Origin: Sphingomonas sp. | GTDB taxonomy: Bacteria > Pseudomonadota > Alphaproteobacteria > Sphingomonadales > Sphingomonadaceae | NCBI GenBank assembly: GCA_030824725.1 | Contig: JAPJRE010000221.1 | Span: 1-6,717 of the forward strand | Direction: 5' to 3' | Length of the DNA: 6,717 nt | Shown here: in pieces, positions 1 to 6,717 of the stretch | Layout of the letters: each line of letters begins with the position of its first letter | Position numbering within the stretch: the first letter of the stretch is position 1 | The notes under the pieces: generated by a model | What the model was told of the DNA's origin: nothing | Database searches by the model: none | Seen by the model: the letters and a program-made list of their open reading frames with translations, nothing else | Translations under genes and position numbers: made by a program

Positions 1-12
1 GTATCGATTTCA

Positions 13-47
13 GCCCCTCCCCCGACCCCTCCCGCAAGCGGGAGGGG
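13..47. repeat. GC-rich palindromic repeat upstream of metH N-terminal half
   Basis: A C-rich lead-in (13-25) is followed by a perfect 10-bp inverted repeat: CCCCTCCCGC at 26-35 and GCGGGAGGGG at 38-47. The realistic hairpin has a 9-bp stem and a CAAG loop. Layout and composition match the repeat copy at 1210-1247: a C-rich half-site beginning GCCCCTC, then a hairpin with its G-rich arm facing the downstream start codon. No T-run follows, so it is not a classic intrinsic terminator for the + strand, although it could block 3' exonucleases or slow polymerase after the unseen upstream gene. I infer a dispersed intergenic element from its likeness to the other copies. Confidence 0.7.
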
Positions 48-62
48 AGCGCAGGCGGAGAC

Positions 63-69
63 GGAAGGA
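63..69 (+). promoter_or_regulatory. Ribosome binding site for metH N-terminal half
   Basis: GGAAGGA lies 7 bases before the ATG at 77. It is a good purine-rich Shine-Dalgarno match at normal spacing and supports this start. It lies outside the 26-47 hairpin, so that hairpin would not mask it directly. Confidence 0.65.
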
Positions 70-76
70 CAAGACC

Positions 77-1123
77 ATGACACCACGCGAGAAACTGCTG
101 GCCGAAGCCGCCAAGCGCATCCTGATCACCGACGGCGCGTTCGGCACCGAGATCCAGAACTGGAAGCTCGACGAGGCGGCCTATGCCGGCAATCTGGGCC
201 TCAGCCACGATCAGAAGGGCAACAACGACATCCTCGCGCTGACCAAGCCCGAGGTGCCCGGCTCGATCCACCGTGCCTATTTCGAGGCCGGTGCCGACAT
301 CGCCGAGACCAACACCTTCTCCGCCAACCGGATCAGCCAGGCCGATTACGGCGCCGAGCATCTGGTCCGCGAGATCAACATCGAGAGCGCCAGGCTCGCC
401 CGCAGCATTGCTGACGAATTCGAGGCCAAGGATGGCCGCCCGCGCTTCGTCGCCGGTGCCCTCGGCCCGACCAACAAGACGCTGTCGCTGAGCCCCGACG
501 TCAACGATCCCGGCTATCGCGAGATCGACTTCGATTACCTCAAGGACGTCTACCGCGAGCAGATCGACGCGCTGGTCGAGGGCGGCATCGACTTCGTGCT
601 GATCGAGACGGTGTTCGACACGCTCAACGCCAAGGCCGGCATCATGGCGGCGATCGAGGCGGGGGAGGCGCTGGGCCGCGACCTGCCGATCATGCTGTCG
701 ATGACGCTGACCGACCTGTCCGGCCGCAACCTCTCCGGCCACACGGTCGAGGCGTTCTGGCACGCGGTGCGCCATGCCAAGCCGGTGACGATCGGGCTCA
801 ACTGCTCGTTCGGCGCCGAGCAGCTCCGCCCGCACGTGAAGACGCTGTCGGCGCTCTGCGACACGCTGATCATGGTCTACCCGAACGCCGGCCTGCCCAA
901 CGAGCTCGGTGCCTATGACGAGATGCCGGCGACCACCGCCGGTCTCGTCAAGGAATGGGCCGATGCGGGGCAGGTGAACATCCTCGGCGGCTGCTGCGGC
1001 TCGACGCCCGCGCATATCGGCGCGATTGCGAAGGCGGTGCAGGGGCTGAGCCCGCGCAGCATTCCCACGCCCGAAGTGCGGACCCGGCTCGCGGGTCTCG
1101 AGCCGTTCACCATGGCGGCGTGA
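77..1123 (+). CDS. metH: Methionine synthase, homocysteine-binding N-terminal half (split MetH)
   Basis: This 348-residue protein is the homocysteine S-methyltransferase barrel of cobalamin-dependent methionine synthase. In the family it activates homocysteine as a zinc thiolate for methylation by methylcobalamin in the cytoplasm. Conserved segments are DGAFGTEIQ (19-27), GADIAETNTFSAN (72-84), GALGPTNKTLSLSPDV (about 127-142), LNCSFGAEQLRPH (about 241-253) and GGCCGSTPAHI (304-314). The expected zinc ligands are all present: Cys243, Cys306 and Cys307, matching Cys247, Cys310 and Cys311 of E. coli MetH. The protein ends just after the barrel and lacks folate, cobalamin and activation domains, which the next gene encodes. 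The start at 77 has a good Shine-Dalgarno and places the first conserved motif at the normal distance from the N terminus. A betaine-homocysteine or MmuM-type enzyme is unlikely, given close MetH similarity and the adjacent complementary gene. Confidence 0.95.
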   Translation: MTPREKLLAEAAKRILITDGAFGTEIQNWKLDEAAYAGNLGLSHDQKGNNDILALTKPEVPGSIHRAYFEAGADIAETNTFSANRISQADYGAEHLVREINIESARLARSIADEFEAKDGRPRFVAGALGPTNKTLSLSPDVNDPGYREIDFDYLKDVYREQIDALVEGGIDFVLIETVFDTLNAKAGIMAAIEAGEALGRDLPIMLSMTLTDLSGRNLSGHTVEAFWHAVRHAKPVTIGLNCSFGAEQLRPHVKTLSALCDTLIMVYPNAGLPNELGAYDEMPATTAGLVKEWADAGQVNILGGCCGSTPAHIGAIAKAVQGLSPRSIPTPEVRTRLAGLEPFTMAA

Positions 1124-1134
1124 CCGAGTAATAG

Positions 1135-1171
1135 CCCTCTCCCCTCCGGCGAGAGGGTTGGGAGAGGGGCA
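1135..1171. repeat. Palindromic repeat, copy A of an inverted pair
   Basis: This element can fold in two mutually exclusive ways: CCCTCTC (1135-1141) with GAGAGGG (1151-1157), or CCCTCTCCC (1135-1143) with GGGAGAGGG (1160-1168). It is an inverted copy of the element at 1210-1247. Read in reverse complement, the two share identical blocks of 12, 7, 3 and 10 bases, about 32 of 38 positions. No long T-run follows. It resembles REP-type or BIME-type intergenic elements in organisation. It begins 11 bases after the upstream stop codon. Confidence 0.75.
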
Positions 1172-1209
1172 CAACGCTGCCCTTCTTGCCCACGCGATCC
1201 ACGACACAC

Positions 1210-1247
1210 TGCCCCTCTCCCCGGCCCTCTCCCCGATGGGGAGAGGG
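1210..1247. repeat. Palindromic repeat, copy B of an inverted pair
   Basis: A TGCCCCTCTCCC half-site (1210-1221) is followed by a perfect 10-bp hairpin: CCCTCTCCCC at 1225-1234 and GGGGAGAGGG at 1238-1247 around a GAT loop. Bases 1210-1221 also pair perfectly over 12 bp with 1160-1171 of copy A, so the two copies could form one long imperfect stem instead of two local hairpins. The G-rich arm ends 20 bases before the metH C-terminal start, so folding here could affect ribosome access. Confidence 0.75.
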
Positions 1248-1250
1248 AGA

Positions 1251-1257
1251 GAAGAAG
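1251..1257 (+). promoter_or_regulatory. Probable ribosome binding site for metH C-terminal half
   Basis: GAAGAAG lies 10 bases before the ATG at 1268, a modest match at slightly long spacing. A second purine stretch, GGGAGAG (1245-1251), partly overlaps the 3' arm of the copy B hairpin, so the repeat may supply or mask part of the binding site. No in-frame ATG, GTG or TTG occurs between 1124 and 1267, which makes 1268 the only ordinary start available. Confidence 0.45.
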
Positions 1258-1267
1258 AACCCAGATC

Positions 1268-3868
<2,601 letters not shown>

Positions 3869-3877
3869 CAGCATCCG

Positions 3878-3910
3878 CCCTCATCCCGGCGAGCGCCGGG
3901 ATGACGAGGG
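3878..3910. repeat. Palindrome between convergent genes, possible bidirectional terminator
   Basis: TCATCCCGGC (3881-3890) and GCCGGGATGA (3895-3904) form a perfect 10-bp inverted repeat with a GAGC loop. Flanking CCC (3878-3880) and GGG (3908-3910) could extend it across a small internal loop. It occupies most of the 59-base gap between the stops of metH and the receptor gene, a usual place for shared transcription termination. No T-run lies on either side, so it is not a canonical Rho-independent terminator. The ATCCCGGCG...CGCCGGGAT core resembles a dispersed palindrome that I recall as common between genes in alphaproteobacteria. It differs in sequence from the CCCTCTCCCC family near the metH genes. 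Confidence 0.65.
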
Positions 3911-3927
3911 TGGCGCGCCCATAGGCC

Positions 3928-5973
3928 TTACAGCGTCCGCCGGAACTGCACGTACAGATACTGGCCGCGGCGCTGCGTGCTGCGCTCGCGGTACAGCAGG
4001 GGGGCGACGTTGCGCTCGCCGGTGTAGAGGTTGCGGTCGTAGATTCGCGCCGCGTTGAGGATGTTGCCGGCGTCCACCCGGATCGCCAGCCGCTTGCTCG
4101 GCTTCCAGATGGTGTAGACCTCCAGCGCCGGCTCGACCTGGGTCGTGCGGAATTCGGCGATCCGATAGAGCCGCGTGTCGGGCTGGCCGCAGCTGGCATA
4201 GATGCCATAGGTGAAGCGGCCGCCGAACAGGTCCTGGCTGAAGCTGCCGCTGCAGGTGAACGGCACTTCGTTGGTGTAGCGCCGCCGCTCGCGGGTGAGC
4301 GGATCGGTGACGTGGCTGCGCACCACCGAGGCACTGCCGCGCAGGCGGGCATTCCTGATGCCCAGCTTGTCGAACGGCAGCGTCAGCGTGCTGCCCAGCG
4401 TGTCGCGCGTGCCGGTGCCGATATTGCCGATCGCATCGAACCCGCCTTCCAGCGGAATATAGTCGATCACGTGGCGGGTGGCCTCGTGCTTGGCGCTCAG
4501 CTCCAGCGCGCCCTTGCCCCAGAAACGATGCTCGTAGACCGCCTCCAGAGTCAGCGTCTGTTCGGGCACCAGGTCGCCGTTGCCGGCGCGGACGGTACCC
4601 AGGTTGATTTCGGTCGCGGCGACGAAATTGTTGAAGTTGAGCTGGCTGACGCTCTGCTCCGCCCGCAGCCGCACCTGGTCGCGCGTGCTCGGGCGCAGGG
4701 TCAGCTGCAGGCGCGGCTTGGGATAGAAGAAGGAGCGCGTACGGTCGGTATCGCCGTCGGAGGCGATGCGCGACACCTCGGTGCGCATGCCGGCCTCGAT
4801 CGTGACGCGCGTCGACGGCTGCCAGCGCGCCAGCACGAACAGTTCGCCGCGCACTTCGCTGACGAACACCTTCTGGTCCGGCAGCGGCACCGGCACACCC
4901 TGTTCGGCATAGGCGGTGCGATTGTCGAGGAAGTTGTAGGCGATCTCGCCGCCGCCCTCCAGCGACAGCGCCTTGCCGGGCTTGTAGCGCAGGATCGGCC
5001 GGAAGATCGACTCGCCGTTCCGGGACTGCTGCCCGAAGGTGTAGACGAAGCCGCCGCCATTGGTGGTGGAATCATAGCCGGTGTGGCCCAGGCGCTGCAG
5101 CCCGATCAGTTCCACCTCGCCCTTGTCGCCCAGCGCCTTGGTCCAGTTGGCGCCCAGCTCGCCCTTCCATTGATGGGTAACGTCGGTCGCCCGGCCGCTG
5201 CTGCCCGTGCCTTCCAGCAGCGTGACCGTCAGGCTGGTCGGATAGTCGAAATAGTCGGCGCGGGCGTTGACCGCCAGGAGCCCGCCGCCGACCGCGCGCT
5301 GCAGCGAGGCGCGCAGCGTGGCGGTGCGGTCGCGGTCCCATTGCTCGAGGCTGTGGCGCTGGAGCAGCTTCCCCGCCGCATCCTCGCGGGTGCGGATGCC
5401 GTGATTGGTATAACTCGTGCGATCGCTGAGCACTTCCAGCGAGACTTCGTCGCGGTGATCGCCGTCGCGCCGGGCATATTGCAGCGTTACGTCGGGGCCG
5501 ACATAGCCGTCGCGGTAGATATAGCTCTGGAAGTGGATCAGCTTCTCGGTCGCCGCGGTGCGCTTGAGCACGACGTTGGCGATCACCGCGCGCCCCTGCA
5601 TGTCGATGCCCGGCGCGCCGCCGCGGATCAGCTCGATCCTGGCGACGCTGCCCGCGCTGATCCGGCGGAGGATCTCGCCCAGCCCATCGGTCTTGGAGGC
5701 GGGCGGCTTGCCGTCGATCAGCACATTGCCGGTATTGCCGGCGATGCCGCGCGCATCGCCATTGCCCACGTCGAGCGTGAAGCCCGGCAGCCGCTGTACC
5801 ATGTCCAGCGCGGTCGGCAGCGCCGTGTTGGCGAAGAATTCGGGGCCATAGACCAGCACCCCCGCGGCGGGCGGCGCGCCGGGGGCGCCTGAGGCCGGGT
5901 CAGGCTGTTGCTGTGCGAACGCGGTGACAGGGCAGGCCAATACGGCAGCTGCCAAAACGCACCTGACTCTCAT
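3928..5973 (-). CDS. TonB-dependent outer-membrane receptor, substrate unknown
   Basis: This 681-residue protein appears to be a TonB-dependent transporter using proton-motive force, relayed by TonB/ExbBD, to import a scarce ligand. Residues 1-20 form a signal peptide: Arg-rich start, hydrophobic core AAAVLAC, and a likely cut after AFA before QQQPD. A Pro/Ala-rich linker leads to a plug domain at about 38-137. It includes FFANTALPTALDMVQRLPGF (46-65), GNTGNVLIDGKPP (79-91), a helix containing ILRRI, and VARIELIRGG (110-119). The remainder (about 145-681) is beta-barrel with alternating polar and aromatic strands and long Arg/Asp-rich loops. The C-terminal strand ends YVQFRRTL. Many outer-membrane barrels end in Phe or another aromatic residue, so the final Leu is slightly atypical. 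Length is at the small end for the family. It converges on metH. No cobalamin riboswitch or clear Fur box was seen upstream, so neither B12 nor iron uptake can be assigned. Confidence 0.88.
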   Translation of the reverse strand: MRVRCVLAAAVLACPVTAFAQQQPDPASGAPGAPPAAGVLVYGPEFFANTALPTALDMVQRLPGFTLDVGNGDARGIAGNTGNVLIDGKPPASKTDGLGEILRRISAGSVARIELIRGGAPGIDMQGRAVIANVVLKRTAATEKLIHFQSYIYRDGYVGPDVTLQYARRDGDHRDEVSLEVLSDRTSYTNHGIRTREDAAGKLLQRHSLEQWDRDRTATLRASLQRAVGGGLLAVNARADYFDYPTSLTVTLLEGTGSSGRATDVTHQWKGELGANWTKALGDKGEVELIGLQRLGHTGYDSTTNGGGFVYTFGQQSRNGESIFRPILRYKPGKALSLEGGGEIAYNFLDNRTAYAEQGVPVPLPDQKVFVSEVRGELFVLARWQPSTRVTIEAGMRTEVSRIASDGDTDRTRSFFYPKPRLQLTLRPSTRDQVRLRAEQSVSQLNFNNFVAATEINLGTVRAGNGDLVPEQTLTLEAVYEHRFWGKGALELSAKHEATRHVIDYIPLEGGFDAIGNIGTGTRDTLGSTLTLPFDKLGIRNARLRGSASVVRSHVTDPLTRERRRYTNEVPFTCSGSFSQDLFGGRFTYGIYASCGQPDTRLYRIAEFRTTQVEPALEVYTIWKPSKRLAIRVDAGNILNAARIYDRNLYTGERNVAPLLYRERSTQRRGQYLYVQFRRTL

Positions 5974-6120
5974 TCGACTCGAAATGTCCCCCCAGGAACA
6001 ACAAGATAATTGCCCCTACCCGCAAGTTTGGCCGAAGCGGCGCAAGCTTTGCAAACGAAAACGGGGTGTTAAGCAACTTTCCAGGGTCTGGCGTGCCGTT
6101 CGCGCAACAGAGATGTGATC
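5974..6120 (-). promoter_or_regulatory. Leader region of the receptor gene with a direct repeat
   Basis: This gap separates the flavoprotein stop from the receptor start, both on the - strand. It is more AT-rich than the genes around it. On the + strand, CGCAAGTTTGG (6022-6032) and CGCAAGCTTTG (6042-6052) match at 9 of 11 positions and are exactly 20 bases apart, about two helical turns, as paired regulator sites often are. An AT-rich stretch at 6001-6013 could hold a -10 element (TATCTT on the - strand), but no convincing -35 hexamer lies at correct spacing. The ribosome binding site is weak: the nearest G-rich tract on the - strand (complement of 5988-5993) is about 14 bases from the ATG. 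No terminator hairpin for the upstream flavoprotein gene was seen. Confidence 0.35.
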
Positions 6121-6717
6121 TTATATCGCCTGCGCCGCCGCCCAGCCGCTCGACCATGCCCATTGAAAGTTGTAGCCGCCCAGCCAGCCGGTGACGTCCA
6201 CTGCCTCGCCGATTGCGTAGAGGCCGGGCACTCTCCGCGCTTCCATGGTCTGCGAGGAGAGGTCGGCGGTGCTGATTCCGCCGACGGTCACCTCGGCCTT
6301 GGCGAAGCCCTCGCTGCCGTTGGGGGTGAAGCGCCAGCCGGCCAGCTGCGCCTCCGCCTGTTCCAGCAGCGCGTCGCGGCAATTGCCGAGCTCGCTGGGC
6401 AGCGCGATGCGTTCGGCCAGGGTGGTGGCGAGCCGATCGGGCAGCTGGCGGTTCAGCAGGGCACGGAGGCCCAGGCGGGGTTCGGTCCGCTTGGCGTCGC
6501 GGAGCCAGCCCTTGTGCTGCTCGGGCAGGAAGTCGATGGTGATCGACTCACCGTGTTTCCAATAGGACGAGACCTGCAGGATCGCCGGACCGGAGAGGCC
6601 GCGATGGGTGAACAGGGCTGCCTCGCGGAAGCTTACCTTGCCGGCGCTTGCGGCTACGGGCGTGGAGACGCCGGAGAGATCGCGGAACAGCGCCTGATCG
6701 GGGCCGAGGGTCAGGGG
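6121..6717 (-). CDS. HI0933/BaiN-family FAD-dependent flavoprotein, C-terminal part (cut by window edge)
   Basis: An open frame enters from the right edge and runs 198 codons to a TAA at 6121-6123. It has no start codon in the window. The visible part, about half of a family protein of roughly 400 residues, carries hallmark HI0933/YhiN segments. FTHRGLSGPAILQVS is at visible residues 36-50. Near the end come AEVTVGGIST, VPGLYAIGEAVDVTG and GGYNFQWAWSSGWAA. The GEAVDVTG...GGYNFQWAWSSG block is the C-terminal FAD-contact region of the family. The N-terminal Rossmann GxGxxG motif lies outside the window. Members are cytoplasmic NAD(P)/FAD-dependent oxidoreductases. BaiN of Clostridium is linked to bile-acid reduction, but most proteobacterial members have no proven substrate, so none is assigned. 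The gene precedes the receptor on the same strand with a 147-base gap, so co-transcription is possible but not evident. Confidence 0.92.
   Translation of the reverse strand, partial: PLTLGPDQALFRDLSGVSTPVAASAGKVSFREAALFTHRGLSGPAILQVSSYWKHGESITIDFLPEQHKGWLRDAKRTEPRLGLRALLNRQLPDRLATTLAERIALPSELGNCRDALLEQAEAQLAGWRFTPNGSEGFAKAEVTVGGISTADLSSQTMEARRVPGLYAIGEAVDVTGWLGGYNFQWAWSSGWAAAQAI

Noticed and set aside
1..76. SAM or SAH riboswitch upstream of metH
   Set aside because: Only one simple palindrome is visible. The multi-helix or pseudoknot layout of known SAM/SAH riboswitches is absent, and the segment before the gene is truncated by the window edge.
4312..5892. Long + strand open frame of 526 codons opposite the receptor gene
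   Set aside because: It is antisense to a well-supported receptor with signal peptide, plug and barrel. Its product is a low-complexity Ala/Gly/Arg/Gln/Asp-rich string without recognisable motifs, as expected from the complement of a GC-biased gene.
5974..6120. Cobalamin riboswitch before the receptor, which would make it a BtuB-like B12 importer serving MetH
   Set aside because: No B12-box-like sequence was visible, and the 147-base gap is short for a full cobalamin riboswitch. The receptor converges on metH rather than sharing its operon. Proximity alone does not support the link.
5900..6382. - strand open frame of 160 codons spanning the receptor leader and the flavoprotein end
   Set aside because: It overlaps both neighbouring genes in a different frame, and both neighbours are strongly supported by conserved motifs. 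Its product has no recognisable domain.

Overview
The window is GC-rich (by eye well above 60%) with strong G/C third-position bias. It looks like a chromosomal segment of an alphaproteobacterium, most likely a sphingomonad. The support is a methionine synthase split into two genes, short CCCTCTCCCC-type palindromic repeats between genes, and a plug-type TonB-dependent receptor. The assignment is an inference from gene content, because the window has no marker gene.

Layout: 1-76 is a leader with a strong palindrome and a good ribosome binding site. 77-1123 (+) encodes the homocysteine-binding, zinc-dependent methyltransferase half of cobalamin-dependent methionine synthase. 1124-1267 is a 144-base gap filled by two inverted copies of one palindromic repeat. 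1268-3868 (+) encodes the rest of the enzyme: folate-binding, cap, cobalamin-binding and reactivation domains. 3869-3927 is a short convergent gap with a hairpin. 3928-5973 (-) encodes a TonB-dependent outer-membrane receptor of unknown substrate. 5974-6120 is its leader. 6121-6717 (-) is the C-terminal half of an HI0933/BaiN-family flavoprotein that runs off the right edge.

The two metH genes together make a complete methionine synthase. The first polypeptide binds homocysteine and zinc. The second carries methyltetrahydrofolate chemistry, methylcobalamin and SAM-dependent reactivation. The halves total 1214 residues, close to the 1227 of the single-chain Escherichia coli enzyme. The receptor and flavoprotein are on the opposite strand and have no evident functional link to methionine synthesis.

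The most notable observation is that the two metH halves lie in the same reading frame. Only one TGA, in the leaky context TGAC, separates them. The 48 codons of repeat sequence between them have no further stop and no ATG, GTG or TTG start. I found no clearly novel multi-gene system.
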